Origin: Ruminococcus sp.
GTDB lineage: Bacteria > Bacillota_A > Clostridia > Oscillospirales > Ruminococcaceae
NCBI RefSeq assembly: GCF_016283395.1
Contig: NZ_JAEEMU010000034.1
Span: forward strand, 147,408-211,407
DNA length: 64,000 bases
Direction: 5' to 3'
A model generated the notes under the pieces. The model searched no databases and was not told the origin of the DNA. It saw only the letters and a list, made by a program, of their open reading frames with translations. A program made the translations under genes and the position numbers. Below, in pieces: positions 33,964 through 42,432 of the stretch. The stretch's first letter is position 1, and the number at the start of each line of letters is the position of its first letter.

Positions 33964-34475
33964 TCTGCCACCTCCTGCACAGCTTTAAGAAGTGCGCTGA
34001 TGTTGCGCTCCTGTATTTTTGCAGGCATATAGCCCTTGATAGCTTCAACTGCTTCATCTGATGCGACAACTCCCGAAAGTCCGACGAGAAGTCCGAACAT
34101 GACGGTATTTGCAGTTGGAATTCTGAACTCAGCTGCGATGCTGTCAGCATCGAATGTGAGAGCTCCGTTGATATCGTTCTTGGAGTTAACGATGATTTTG
34201 CCTGTGGATTTGAGAAGTCCCTGTAGCTGAGGACTGTAAAGCGTATCGTCGATAATAACGATGTAGTCAGCCTTTTCGGTCTGGCTTCTGTCACCCACGG
34301 GCTTTGTATCAAGCTTTGTGAAAGCCCTTACAGGTGCGCCTCGTCTTTCGGGTCCGAATGAGGGGAAAGCGAGTGCGTACTTGTTATCATCATCTATGGT
34401 ATATGCTGCTCCGAGGAGTTTAGCGGCAGTGAATGCACCCTGTCCGCCGCGTCCTAGCCATAATACTTCTGTCAT
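33960..34475 (-). CDS. 2-oxoacid:ferredoxin oxidoreductase, gamma subunit
   Basis: 171 residues. It begins VLWLGRGGQGAFTAAKLLG and includes FGPERRGAPVRAFTK, the PorG/KorC domain. It is the first gene of the operon, preceded by promoter 34507-34536 with GTCC/GGAC dyad. AGGAG lies upstream of the ATG. Confidence 0.9.
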   Translation of the reverse strand: MTEVLWLGRGGQGAFTAAKLLGAAYTIDDDNKYALAFPSFGPERRGAPVRAFTKLDTKPVGDRSQTEKADYIVIIDDTLYSPQLQGLLKSTGKIIVNSKNDINGALTFDADSIAAEFRIPTANTVMFGLLVGLSGVVASDEAVEAIKGYMPAKIQERNISALLKAVQEVAE

Positions 34476-34506
34476 AACAGTTCTCCTATCATTTTAGTAT
34501 GAATTA

Positions 34507-34544
34507 ATTATACACCTCTCCGCATATTCTGTCCAATACAGGAC
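34507..34544 (-). promoter_or_regulatory. Promoter and operator of the oxidoreductase operon
   Basis: Minus strand: TTGGAC, 18 bases, TATAAT; the -35 lies in GTCCTGTATTGGAC, a shorter form of the dyad at 31579-31595 and 42542-42558. Confidence 0.6.
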
Positions 34545-34564
34545 TTTTATGCGGAGCTATAGGT

Positions 34565-35476
34565 TTAGTCTATACCAAGATACGCCTTTATCTCACGGAT
34601 ATAAATTTCCGCCATTTCGCTGAGAATAACGTTTTTTAGCGTGATATAGCCTATTTCCATTACTTCGTCAGACTCGTCCTCGAAAGGCACTGCGATATAA
34701 TCATCTCCGTTGAGTTCCTCGCAGATAATGCCCGAGCACAGGGTGTATCCGCCCAGACCTATCATAAGATTGAGCATTGTTGCGCGGTCGTTAGCCTTGA
34801 TAGTGCGCTGATAATCAGCAGTGCTAAGCAGCTCCTCTGCTAAATAGAATGTACTGTTATCGCCCTGCTCAAAGGAAAGACATGGGTAGTCGGCAAGCTG
34901 CTCAAAGGTTATTTTTTTCTCCTTAGCGAGTGGGTGACCTTTCCAGAGGTAAACGAAAGGACTGCACTTTGTCAGTGTATGGAATTCAAGACCGTTTGAG
35001 TGGAGCAGCTTTGTTATGGACTTGCGGTTGAAGTCGTTGAGGTAGATAATGCCTATCTCGCTCCTCATGGTGGCAACATCGCTGATGACCTCGGCAGTCT
35101 TTGTTTCGCGGACTGCAAATTCGTACTCCGCAGTATCAAACTCCTTGACCATTTCCACGAACGCCTTTACAGCAAAGGAGTAGTGCTGAGTTGATACACC
35201 GAACTTCTTCTTGACATTGCCCTTGCCGCTGTATTTTTCGGCAAGAACATCGAACTGTCCTACTACCTGACGTGCGTACTGTACGAACTCAACTCCGTCA
35301 TTAGTCAGAGTAACACCGCGTCCGCTGCGGTTGAATATCTTAATGCCGATCTCCTTTTCAAGCTCCTGTACCGATGAGGTCAGGGAGGGCTGTGATACAT
35401 AAAGCTGTTCCGCAGCCTTGTTCATTGAGCCTGTTGAAGATATTGCAAGTATGTATTTAAGCTGCTGTAAAGTCAT
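34565..35476 (-). CDS. LysR-type transcriptional regulator
   Basis: 303 residues. The N-terminal winged helix-turn-helix reads LQQLKYILAISSTGSMNKAAEQLYVSQPSLTSSVQELEKEIG (residues 2-43, given in pieces of the standard LysR pattern), followed by the effector-binding domain. It lies between the transsulfuration genes and the oxidoreductase operon, all on the minus strand. It is therefore a candidate for the shared operators of the window, possibly sensing a sulfur metabolite as CysB/CmbR do; this is inference. Confidence 0.88.
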   Translation of the reverse strand: MTLQQLKYILAISSTGSMNKAAEQLYVSQPSLTSSVQELEKEIGIKIFNRSGRGVTLTNDGVEFVQYARQVVGQFDVLAEKYSGKGNVKKKFGVSTQHYSFAVKAFVEMVKEFDTAEYEFAVRETKTAEVISDVATMRSEIGIIYLNDFNRKSITKLLHSNGLEFHTLTKCSPFVYLWKGHPLAKEKKITFEQLADYPCLSFEQGDNSTFYLAEELLSTADYQRTIKANDRATMLNLMIGLGGYTLCSGIICEELNGDDYIAVPFEDESDEVMEIGYITLKNVILSEMAEIYIREIKAYLGID

Positions 35477-35510
35477 TGTTTACCTCCGTTTTATTCTCAT
35501 TTGAGGATTT

Positions 35511-35668
35511 TCGGGACGTCGAGGACTCCCAACAGGAGCCGCGACCCTCTGTCCTTCGTACATCTCCCTACACTGTAGGGAGTCGCCGTCCCTTACAATT
35601 TATTTCAATCCGTCCGTGTCAGCTGACACCATAATTATGCATTATGAATTATGCATTACGAATTATTC
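35511..35668. repeat. Intergenic repeat, copy A
   Basis: The segment CCCTTACAATTTATTT, then ATCCGTCCGTGTCAGC and ATTATGCATTA units (35589-35668), matches 37819-37896 in order. The left part holds the hairpin CTCCCTACA...TGTAGGGAG. Both copies end at the stop codon of a minus-strand gene. Confidence 0.6.
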
Positions 35669-36574
35669 AAAGAGCCCTGTGCTGAAATAGCGGTCGCCGC
35701 GGTCAGGGAATACAGTGACGATATTACCCTTTGCGCCGCTTTCTATGAGTTTGAGCACCGCTGCCATTGCTGCTCCCGAGGAAGAGCCTGCGATGATGCC
35801 CTCGGTCTTTGCAAGAAGTCTTGCGGTACTGAATGCTTCTTCGTCGTTCATTTTTATAACATCGTCCACAAGGGACATATCCATAGTATCTGCAATGAAG
35901 TCGTTGCCGATACCCTCTATGTTGTAGTCAGAGTGCTCTCCGCCGCCCATAGTCGAGCCCACGGGATCAGCAAGTATGCCCTTGGTTTTGGGATTTCTCT
36001 CCTTGATATAGCGGAGTATACCTGTGTAAGTACCGCCGCTTCCTGCACCTGCCACAACGTAGTCGATGTGACCGTCAAGAGCTTCGTATATCTCACGACC
36101 TGTAGTCTCGTAGTGTGCGAGGGGATTGCTCTGGTTCTTGAACTGCTCCAGCGAAATGGAGTCGGGTATCTGCGCCTTTATTTCCTCAGCCTTTGCGACT
36201 GCACCAAGCATACCAAGCTCACGGGGAGTATTCACGACCTCTGCGCCAAGTGCGCGGAGAAGAGACTGTTTCTCTGCCGAGAATTTTGTAGGAACTACGA
36301 ATATTATCTTATAGCCGCGGTTAAGTGCCGCAAAAGCTATTCCGAGACCTGTGTTGCCTGCGGTAGCTTCAACGATAGTGCCGCCTTTTTTTAGGAGTCC
36401 CTTTTTCTCGGCATCGTTTATCATGTACAGACCTGTGCGGTCTTTCACGCTGCCCGAGGGATTGTAGAGTTCAAGCTTTGCAAAGACGTTCACGCCTTCA
36501 CTTTTCGTAATATTTCCGAGCCTTACAAGGGGAGTATTACCGATGAGTGCCTGCATTGAATCATAGTATCTCAT
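35663..36574 (-). CDS. Cysteine synthase family PLP enzyme (OASS or cystathionine beta-synthase type)
   Basis: About 303 residues, fold-type II. Marks are ALIGNTPLVRL, the PLP lysine in NPSGSVKDRTG, EATAGNTGLGIAFA, and GAGSGGTYTGILRY. The enzyme uses O-acetylserine plus sulfide, or O-acetylserine plus homocysteine as in MccA. The gene downstream of a cystathionine-type lyase and near luxS favours the second, reverse-transsulfuration reading. Start 36574 gives the clean family N-terminus. Confidence 0.85.
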   Translation of the reverse strand: MRYYDSMQALIGNTPLVRLGNITKSEGVNVFAKLELYNPSGSVKDRTGLYMINDAEKKGLLKKGGTIVEATAGNTGLGIAFAALNRGYKIIFVVPTKFSAEKQSLLRALGAEVVNTPRELGMLGAVAKAEEIKAQIPDSISLEQFKNQSNPLAHYETTGREIYEALDGHIDYVVAGAGSGGTYTGILRYIKERNPKTKGILADPVGSTMGGGEHSDYNIEGIGNDFIADTMDMSLVDDVIKMNDEEAFSTARLLAKTEGIIAGSSSGAAMAAVLKLIESGAKGNIVTVFPDRGDRYFSTGLFE

Positions 36575-36584
36575 ATCTATTATC

Positions 36585-37745
36585 TCACTTTCTCTCGGAT
36601 TTTGCAATAGCCTGTTCGATATCTGCTATAATATCCTCATTATTTTCGATACCCACTGAAAGACGGATAAGTCCGTCTGTGATGCCGACTTTCTTGCGTA
36701 TATCAGCAGGGATAGAAGCGTGTGTCATTGTTGCAGGGTGGCATACAAGTGACTCCACACCGCCGAGGCTCTCAGCAAGAGATACAAGCTCAAGGCTCTC
36801 GAAGAAAGTGTTTATATCGTAGTTCTCATGGAGCTCAAAAGAGATCATCGCGCCGCCGTTCTTAGCCTGCTTTTTGTTGATCTCATAGCCCTTGTCGCTT
36901 TTGAGTCCGGGGTAGTAGACGTTCTTCACAGCCTTGTGGTTCAGGAGATACTCCGATACCTTTTCTGCGTTCTCAACGTGTCTGTCCATGCGTACTGCAA
37001 GAGTTTTTATACCGCGGATAAGCAGGAATGAATCAAATGGTCCGAGGACTCCTCCTGTTGAATTCTGAATGAATGCGATTTTCTCTGCAAGCTCGGGAGT
37101 GCTTACTACTGCAAGACCCGATACAACATCGCTGTGACCGCCGAGGTACTTTGTTGCGCTGTGTACGACTATATCTGCACCAAGTGAAAGAGGCTTCTGC
37201 AAATATGGTGTCATGAATGTATTGTCAACGATAACGAGAAGTCCGTGCTTGTGTGATACCTCTGCAATTGCCTTTATATCGGTAATTGTCATAAGCGGAT
37301 TTGCAGGGCTTTCAATGATGACTGCCTTAACGTCATCTGTTATCTGGCTTTCGTAAACATCAGGGTGCTCGGTGTCTGCAATAGTGTAGGTGAAGTCAAA
37401 GTGGTCGAACACCTTGCTCAGCAGGCGGAATGTACCACCGTATACGTTGCTGGAAATGAGCACTCTGTCTCCGCTGTGGAGCAGACTGAGTACTGCTGTG
37501 AGGGCAGCCATTCCCGAGCCGAAAGCAAAGCCTGCATAGCCGCCCTCTAAGTCTCTGATGAGAGCTTCGAGAGCTTCACGGGTAGGGTTGCCTGTTCGTG
37601 AGTACTCATAGCCGCGCATTTTTCCGAGACCGTCCTGCTTGTATGTGGAAGTCTGATATATCGGCACATTTACTGCGCCTGTACGTTCGTCAATGGAGAT
37701 ACCTCCGTGGATAAGTGCTGTTTCTGTATTTTTAAAATTACTCAT
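36585..37745 (-). CDS. Cystathionine gamma-lyase / Cys-Met metabolism PLP enzyme
   Basis: 386 residues, fold-type I. Marks are ALIHGGISIDERTGAVNVPIYQ-type opening, YEYSRTGNPTR, FGSGMAAL, the PLP lysine in SATKYLGGHSDVVSG, and LAESLGGVESLVCHP. It could be a gamma-lyase, gamma-synthase or beta-lyase. Pairing with the cysteine-synthase-type gene eleven bases downstream fits an MccAB-like conversion of homocysteine to cysteine. Confidence 0.87.
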   Translation of the reverse strand: MSNFKNTETALIHGGISIDERTGAVNVPIYQTSTYKQDGLGKMRGYEYSRTGNPTREALEALIRDLEGGYAGFAFGSGMAALTAVLSLLHSGDRVLISSNVYGGTFRLLSKVFDHFDFTYTIADTEHPDVYESQITDDVKAVIIESPANPLMTITDIKAIAEVSHKHGLLVIVDNTFMTPYLQKPLSLGADIVVHSATKYLGGHSDVVSGLAVVSTPELAEKIAFIQNSTGGVLGPFDSFLLIRGIKTLAVRMDRHVENAEKVSEYLLNHKAVKNVYYPGLKSDKGYEINKKQAKNGGAMISFELHENYDINTFFESLELVSLAESLGGVESLVCHPATMTHASIPADIRKKVGITDGLIRLSVGIENNEDIIADIEQAIAKSERK

Positions 37746-37760
37746 AATTATTCTCCTTTT

Positions 37761-37896
37761 TTAGCCATTAGACCTTAGCCTTTAGCCGTTAGCTTTATCG
37801 GAACGCCGGGGGCGGCGTTCCCTACATTTTATTTAGATCCGTCCGCGTCAGCGGGAACAATAATTACGCATTACGCATTACGAATTCAGAATTATT
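37761..37896. repeat. Intergenic repeat, copy B, plus TTAGCC half-element
   Basis: TTAGCCATTAGACC and TTAGCCTTTAGCCGTTAGC units (37761-37793) match the arms of the 24299-24414 element. Then GGAACGCC...GGCGTTCC hairpin and the segment 37819-37896 homologous to 35589-35668. Confidence 0.6.
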
Positions 37897-38788
37897 CGTA
37901 GTCATAGCCTGCGGTGTATGTTGCCGATATCAGGCTGACGTTTTCAAATGCTTTCAAGTCGTCCTGTCGTCCGTCGAAGTACTCTTTCTGCACCTTCTCG
38001 GGCGGCATATATGTGTCTATCTGGAAGCCGAGGGAGTATAGTGCGCGTGAAACTTCACTGTAATCGTAACCGCCGCGCATGACCTCGCCAAGGGCTTCCG
38101 TCATAAGTTCGAGCCTTTCGACTCTGCGTGGGAATTCTCCCGTTTTTATAGGATAGTCAAATACTACCGCACTGCCCAGAGCTGAGAGCTCAGCCATTTG
38201 TTTCAGCGTATCCGTGAACACATCAAGCGTCAGGTAGTAGGTAACTCCAAGTATGCTGAAAAAAGTCTTTTTTGAGGAGTCAAAGCCCGCTTCAAGCAGC
38301 TTGTCACACATTCGCTCCTTTTCGAAATCAACAGGTACATAATGTACATTCGGACGCAGATTCCATTCAAGCTCTTTTATTTTTTCAAGCTTGTAACGCT
38401 GAGTATCGGGGTGATCTATCTCGAATATCTCGATATTCTCATTGTCGTTGCGGAATGAAAAAGTATCCGAGCCCGCTCCGCAGATGACGTACTGGACTTT
38501 TCCGTTTTCCTTTGCGAAGTCTGCAAGTCTGCTCTCGTTGAAGTGTATTCTTGACAGCGGTATGGGAGCGAAATATTCGCTTATTATCTGCTCGGTGTCC
38601 TCACGGGAGAACTGATGCGAGCCGTCAAGTCCGCTGCTGATAAGTTCATAAATGCTGTCATATTCCTCCTTGCCAAGCATATCGTAGGCAAGGTAATCAT
38701 CGTATATTTTCTGGTGCGAACGGTTTGAGTGCCATGCTCTCACGAACGCACATATTTTAGCTGTAACGCTTTCTCTTTCATTGACCAT
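37892..38788 (-). CDS. SAM-dependent methyltransferase, leucine carboxyl methyltransferase-like
   Basis: 298 residues. The Rossmann core has VQYVICGAGSDTFSFR (SAM site) and IEIFEIDHPDTQRYKLEKI, which with SILGVTYYLT resembles the LCMT/PPM1 (polyketide O-methyltransferase) family. Substrate unknown. It is the first gene after a cysteine-type attenuator and precedes the two PLP enzymes, as a methyltransferase does in the mccAB operon of Bacillus, although of another family. Start 38788 follows ACGGAGG. Confidence 0.82.
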   Translation of the reverse strand: MVNERESVTAKICAFVRAWHSNRSHQKIYDDYLAYDMLGKEEYDSIYELISSGLDGSHQFSREDTEQIISEYFAPIPLSRIHFNESRLADFAKENGKVQYVICGAGSDTFSFRNDNENIEIFEIDHPDTQRYKLEKIKELEWNLRPNVHYVPVDFEKERMCDKLLEAGFDSSKKTFFSILGVTYYLTLDVFTDTLKQMAELSALGSAVVFDYPIKTGEFPRRVERLELMTEALGEVMRGGYDYSEVSRALYSLGFQIDTYMPPEKVQKEYFDGRQDDLKAFENVSLISATYTAGYDYE

Positions 38789-38805
38789 AGTAACCTCCGT
38801 AATAT

Positions 38806-38838
38806 AAAAAAGCGCAGAATGCATAACACATTCCACGC
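38806..38838 (-). terminator. Attenuator terminator before the methyltransferase gene
   Basis: Minus strand: GCGTGGAATG pairs along ten positions (two wobbles) with CATTCTGCGC and runs into six T, before the ribosome binding site of the methyltransferase gene. Confidence 0.8.
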
Positions 38839-38916
38839 ATATCAGCTTAGCCGAACTTACTTAATGACATCAGAAAAAGCGCAACATCGCTGAGCATAAG
38901 TAAGCAGAATGCGTGG
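38833..38916 (-). promoter_or_regulatory. Candidate antiterminator pairing
   Basis: CCACGCAT (38909-38916, inside the leader peptide) pairs with ATGCGTGG (38833-38840), which forms the left arm of the terminator. CTTACTTA (38897-38904) pairs with TAAGTAAG (38856-38863). The two structures exclude each other. Confidence 0.65.
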
Positions 38917-38961
38917 TGAGATCATATTACACATACAACAACACATGGTATAAGTTTTCAT
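38857..38961 (-). CDS. Cysteine-rich leader peptide of the transsulfuration operon
   Basis: 34 residues, MKTYTMCCCMCNM then ISPRILLTYAQRCCAF and SDVIK, with six Cys, five of them in two runs. GAAAGGA lies eight bases before the ATG. It lies between a strong promoter (39012-39040) and an attenuator terminator (38806-38838). Ribosome stalling at CCCMC when cysteine is short would free CCACGCAT for the antiterminator, letting transcription enter the operon. No stable function as a protein is expected. Confidence 0.78.
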   Translation of the reverse strand: MKTYTMCCCMCNMISPRILLTYAQRCCAFSDVIK

Positions 38962-39011
38962 GTTCAGCCGTCCTTTCTGTTAAACCCTGTAATCCTATCG
39001 GAACTATATGA

Positions 39012-39048
39012 ATTATAGCATGGTTAGCCTATTTTGTCAATAGGCTAA
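39012..39048 (-). promoter_or_regulatory. Promoter and dyad operator of the transsulfuration operon
   Basis: Minus strand: TTGACA, 17 bases, TATAAT. The -35 is centred in a perfect inverted repeat TTAGCCTATT-N5-AATAGGCTAA (39024-39048), a likely repressor or activator site. Confidence 0.75.
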
Positions 39049-39310
39049 GACTATATTCGGCGATAGTTATAGAATTATCCTATTAATCTTATAGTCTTTG
39101 TAGAATATGTAGGGGCGCTTTTGGCAGTTCGCAGGTGGTTAGTTATTAGTGCATAGTGAGTAGAGAGTAGTAAATAGTGAGTAGAAAGTAGATTGTAGGG
39201 CGAGTGACCCTCGCCCGTCAATTACGCATAAACTTCAAATGACAACTGTAGGGGCTGGCGTCCTCGACAGCCCGAGCTTTACGCTGCAAGAGGGAAAGAG
39301 TACAACAAAT

Positions 39311-39350
39311 AAAAAAGCCAAAGAACGAATGATCATCGCTCTCCGGCTTT
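39311..39350 (-). terminator. Terminator of the ABC transporter operon
   Basis: Minus strand: AAAGCC...CGATG pairs with CATTCG...GGCTTT and is followed by T run. Confidence 0.7.
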
Positions 39351-39413
39351 ATCATTTTATATTTATTTTTCATTGTAGTACCTTTTTTAGTCCACCGCTT
39401 AACAAGCTGTGCC

Positions 39414-39475
39414 GTAAGCGATGTACAATTATCAATTCTCATAATTGTAAGCGAGCTTGCGAGCGTCAACGTGGC
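39414..39475. repeat. Dispersed 62-bp repeat, copy 1
   Basis: GTAAGCGATGTA, a variable 24-base A/T stretch, then AGCGAGCTTGCGAGCG and CAACGTGGC; identical layout and length at 52428-52489. Confidence 0.65.
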
Positions 39476-39496
39476 AAGGGGGCGCAGGCTCTGCGC

Positions 39497-40417
39497 TTAT
39501 CGTTTCCACCTTAAAAGACGGTTCTGGAGCTTGTTGAACAGGAATGTAACTGCAATTACTACGAAACCGATAACGAGAAGTCCGGTAATAGTGCGAGTAT
39601 AGTCTCCGAAGTCAGAGTAATACTTCACATAGTAGCCCATTCCGTCTCTTGCACCTATCATCTCGGCAGATGTAAGGAGTATGAATGATACGCTCAGACC
39701 CTGATTGCAGCCGAGGAATATCTGCTGTAATGAAGCAGGAAGTATAACTCTGAACAGCATCTCAGGCTTGCTTACGTTGAGTACCTTTGCCGAGTCGATT
39801 ATCTTCTTGTCAACTCCGAGCACACCGCTCATTGTACCTGCAAATACAGGCCAGAATGTTGCGAGGAAGATAACGAATACGGATACGGACTTGAATGTGG
39901 GGAGAAGTGCTATACCGTAAGGTATGTAAACTATAGGCGGTATTGAGCTGAAGAACTTTGTGATGTATGTGGCAGCTCCGCCTATTCTTGCGCTCCAGCC
40001 AATGAAAAGTCCGAGAGGAACAGCTACTGCAACTGCAATAAGGAAGCCCTTGATAGTTGTACCCAATGAGCTGATGATATTTACCCATATCTTATCCTTA
40101 TCCTCAACGAACTGGTGTATAACCTTACCCGGTGCAGGGAAAAGCAGGTCGTTCAGCACATTGTATTTTGCTGTAGCAAGTGACCATACCGAAAGGATAA
40201 CGAATACAAATCCTGTAATATCAAGCAGAAGAGCAAGTGCTTCTTCTTTTTTTATGAATGGAGATACTGCAAGTACGAGTACTTCAAGTCCGATAGCAAA
40301 GGTAACAAGCGAGCTTGTAAATACGTCCTTTGTGGACTTGTTCGGAAGAAGCTGTATCAGCAGCAGTACTATGAAAAGCAGGTGAGTGATACGGAGATAA
40401 CGCTTTGTAAATGTCAT
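39497..40417 (-). CDS. ABC transporter permease, nitrate/sulfonate/taurine type
   Basis: 306 residues with about eight hydrophobic segments, two more than usual at the N-terminus (VLLLIQLLPNKS and on). The cytoplasmic EAA loop reads DSAKVLNVSKPEMLFRVILPASLQQI, and IVYIPYGIALLPTF is typical of SsuC/TauC/NrtB permeases. It works with the ATPase and binding lipoprotein upstream. The substrate is probably an organosulfur compound, given the cysteine-type leader peptide and sulfur genes nearby. Confidence 0.85.
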   Translation of the reverse strand: MTFTKRYLRITHLLFIVLLLIQLLPNKSTKDVFTSSLVTFAIGLEVLVLAVSPFIKKEEALALLLDITGFVFVILSVWSLATAKYNVLNDLLFPAPGKVIHQFVEDKDKIWVNIISSLGTTIKGFLIAVAVAVPLGLFIGWSARIGGAATYITKFFSSIPPIVYIPYGIALLPTFKSVSVFVIFLATFWPVFAGTMSGVLGVDKKIIDSAKVLNVSKPEMLFRVILPASLQQIFLGCNQGLSVSFILLTSAEMIGARDGMGYYVKYYSDFGDYTRTITGLLVIGFVVIAVTFLFNKLQNRLLRWKR

Positions 40418-41232
40418 AGTACCACCTCATCTCCGCCGATACGCTCGGCAATATCGCTGTAAAGAAGAGAGAGCAGCTTATTTCTGAACTTGCCGTATTC
40501 ATCGGTCTTAACTAAGTCATCGCGTCTGCGAGGACGGTCAAAAGGTACGTTTACAACTTCGTTTACTGTACCGGGGTGAGCTGTGAGGACTACTATCTTA
40601 TCGGAAAGAAGTATAGCCTCGTCAATGTCGTGAGTAACGAATACAACAGTTTTGCGCGGCTCTGAGCCGTCGCCCTCCCAGAGTTTAAGGAGAAGATCCT
40701 GTAAAATGACACGGTTCTTAGCGTCGATAGCACTGAATGGTTCGTCCATGAGAAGTATCTGTGTATCCATTGCAAGTGCTCTTGCAATAGCTGCACGCTG
40801 CTGCATACCGCCTGAAAGCTGTGAAGGATACTTGCTGCCGAAGCCTGTAAGTCCTACCTTTGTGAGGAATTCGTCAGCTATCTTAGCGCGTTCACTGCGC
40901 TTTACATCATGTCTGGACTGCTTTATGCCGAACTCTATATTCTTTCTTGTAGTCATCCACGGGAACAGTGAATAGTGCTGGAATACTACTCCGCGCTCTG
41001 TGCCTGTGCCGTGAAGCTCCTTGCCGTCTATCTGTACTGTGCCGCCGGCAGGGGCATAAAGCCCCTCCAGGACACTGAGCAGAGTTGATTTACCGCAACC
41101 GCTTGCACCGATAACGCTTACGAACTCGCCGTCAGCAACGCCGAATGAAACGTCGTGGAGAGCGTTGAAGCTGCGCTTGTTTTCTATGTAATTTACGGTA
41201 AGGTCTTTTATCTCAATCTTATTCGTAGTCAT
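40414..41232 (-). CDS. ABC transporter ATPase, nitrate/sulfonate/taurine type
   Basis: 272 residues. Walker A GASGCGKST, signature LSGGMQQRAAIARAL, Walker B ILLMDEPF, H-loop VTHDIDEAILLSD. This is the SsuB/TauB/NrtD subfamily. It overlaps both neighbours (4 and 14 bases), so the three genes form one coupled operon. Confidence 0.92.
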   Translation of the reverse strand: MTTNKIEIKDLTVNYIENKRSFNALHDVSFGVADGEFVSVIGASGCGKSTLLSVLEGLYAPAGGTVQIDGKELHGTGTERGVVFQHYSLFPWMTTRKNIEFGIKQSRHDVKRSERAKIADEFLTKVGLTGFGSKYPSQLSGGMQQRAAIARALAMDTQILLMDEPFSAIDAKNRVILQDLLLKLWEGDGSEPRKTVVFVTHDIDEAILLSDKIVVLTAHPGTVNEVVNVPFDRPRRRDDLVKTDEYGKFRNKLLSLLYSDIAERIGGDEVVL

Positions 41233-42376
41233 TGAAATGCTCCTCTAACGATTTATAAATATCATCAGAGTTCTCAGCTAAGATACTGTCAAGTGCATTC
41301 TTGTATATATCTGTATTGTAATATGGTTCGATGTCGTAATCGTTTGTATATCCAAGTTCTATGATAGTATCTTTAAGTGTGAGAGTACCCTGCTTGTCAG
41401 GATCGGGGCTTGATACACTGTATCCGCCGTAAACCTCTGTGTCTATGAACTCCTCGTCAATGTCGATGTACTTCTTAACGTCCTTGATAGTCTTGTCATG
41501 TTCGGACTGAGTGAAGTGATAAGCCTTGATGAATGCTCTTTCAATAGCAGTATATGTATTCGGGCTGCTGCTGAGAGCCGATGTCTTGGCTACCTGACGG
41601 CAGCATGGCTGGTTCTTGAGTGCTTCCTCATGTGCGCAGTAGTAAACTACCTTGTAGCCCTGTGATTTTGCAAGTGAAGCGTAAGGCGAGTATACGGAAG
41701 CAGCGTCTATGGTATCATTCAGGAGAGCTGCATAAGCGTCCTTCTGGCTGTCGAAGTAAACGATGTTTACCTTGTCCTTGCCTTCGCCTATCTCAATATG
41801 TGCATTCTTCAGAAGTATCTGGAGCTCTGCGTCCTGAACGCTGTTCTTTACGGAAGCAACATTTCTGCCCTTTAATACTTCTACGCCAAGTTCGTCCTTG
41901 TCAGCGAACTGTGACTTGATAACATAGCCGTGACCGTTTGTCATTGCACCGCCGAATATTGAAACGTCATGTCCCTGACTCTGGAATGTAAGTGTAGGAA
42001 CTGAACCGATGAATGCAACGTCAAGCTTGTCGGACTCAAGTCCGTTTACCAGCTCAGCAGCACTGGAGAACTGTGTAAGTGTAACTTTAAGTCCCTCTTC
42101 CTTGAAGTAGCCCTCCTCCTGTGCAACGAATGCGAGCAGATGAGCTGTAGAGTTGAGGTAGCCGATGTTGATGTCGGTCTTTTCGGGCTTTCCGAGAACT
42201 GCCTCTGCACTGTCGCCGCAGCAGTCCTTTGTTTCTTCGGCAGCTGATGCATCAGGCTGAACAGCTGTCTTTGCCTCTGTGTTTGTCTCAGAGCTCTGAG
42301 AGTTGTTATTGAATGCACCGCAGCCTGTAAGTAAGGAAAGAGCTGCAAGTGCGGAAACGATCTTAAACTTATTCAT
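41219..42376 (-). CDS. ABC transporter substrate-binding lipoprotein, nitrate/sulfonate/taurine type
   Basis: About 385 residues: lipobox LLTGC, then an SsuA/TauA-type periplasmic-binding fold (INIGYLNSTAHLLAFVAQEEGYF, LDVAFIGSVPTLTFQSQG, SVYSPYASLAKSQG). It has unusual Cys pairs, DCC near residue 52 and PCCRQ near 235, not common in this family. Start 42376 follows AAGG. The operon has its own promoter and a short leader peptide ending in CC. Confidence 0.87.
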   Translation of the reverse strand: MNKFKIVSALAALSLLTGCGAFNNNSQSSETNTEAKTAVQPDASAAEETKDCCGDSAEAVLGKPEKTDINIGYLNSTAHLLAFVAQEEGYFKEEGLKVTLTQFSSAAELVNGLESDKLDVAFIGSVPTLTFQSQGHDVSIFGGAMTNGHGYVIKSQFADKDELGVEVLKGRNVASVKNSVQDAELQILLKNAHIEIGEGKDKVNIVYFDSQKDAYAALLNDTIDAASVYSPYASLAKSQGYKVVYYCAHEEALKNQPCCRQVAKTSALSSSPNTYTAIERAFIKAYHFTQSEHDKTIKDVKKYIDIDEEFIDTEVYGGYSVSSPDPDKQGTLTLKDTIIELGYTNDYDIEPYYNTDIYKNALDSILAENSDDIYKSLEEHFNDYE

Positions 42377-42432
42377 ATTTATCACCTTTCAAATCTTAAA
42401 TTCAAATCAAACTTATTTTATACACGAATACA

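Larger units (their letters stand above)
39049..39496. other. Gene-free region with repeats
   Basis: Holds GTAGTAAATAGTGAGTAG-type low-complexity repeats and GTAGGGGC hairpins (about 39105-39270), the transporter terminator (39311-39350) and a 60-base repeat (39414-39475) that recurs at 52428-52489. No coding signal. Confidence 0.6.

Noticed and set aside
33836..34312. 158-codon minus-strand frame overlapping the oxidoreductase gamma gene
   Set aside because: Out of frame with a clear PorG homologue and composed of improbable Ser/Leu/His-rich sequence.
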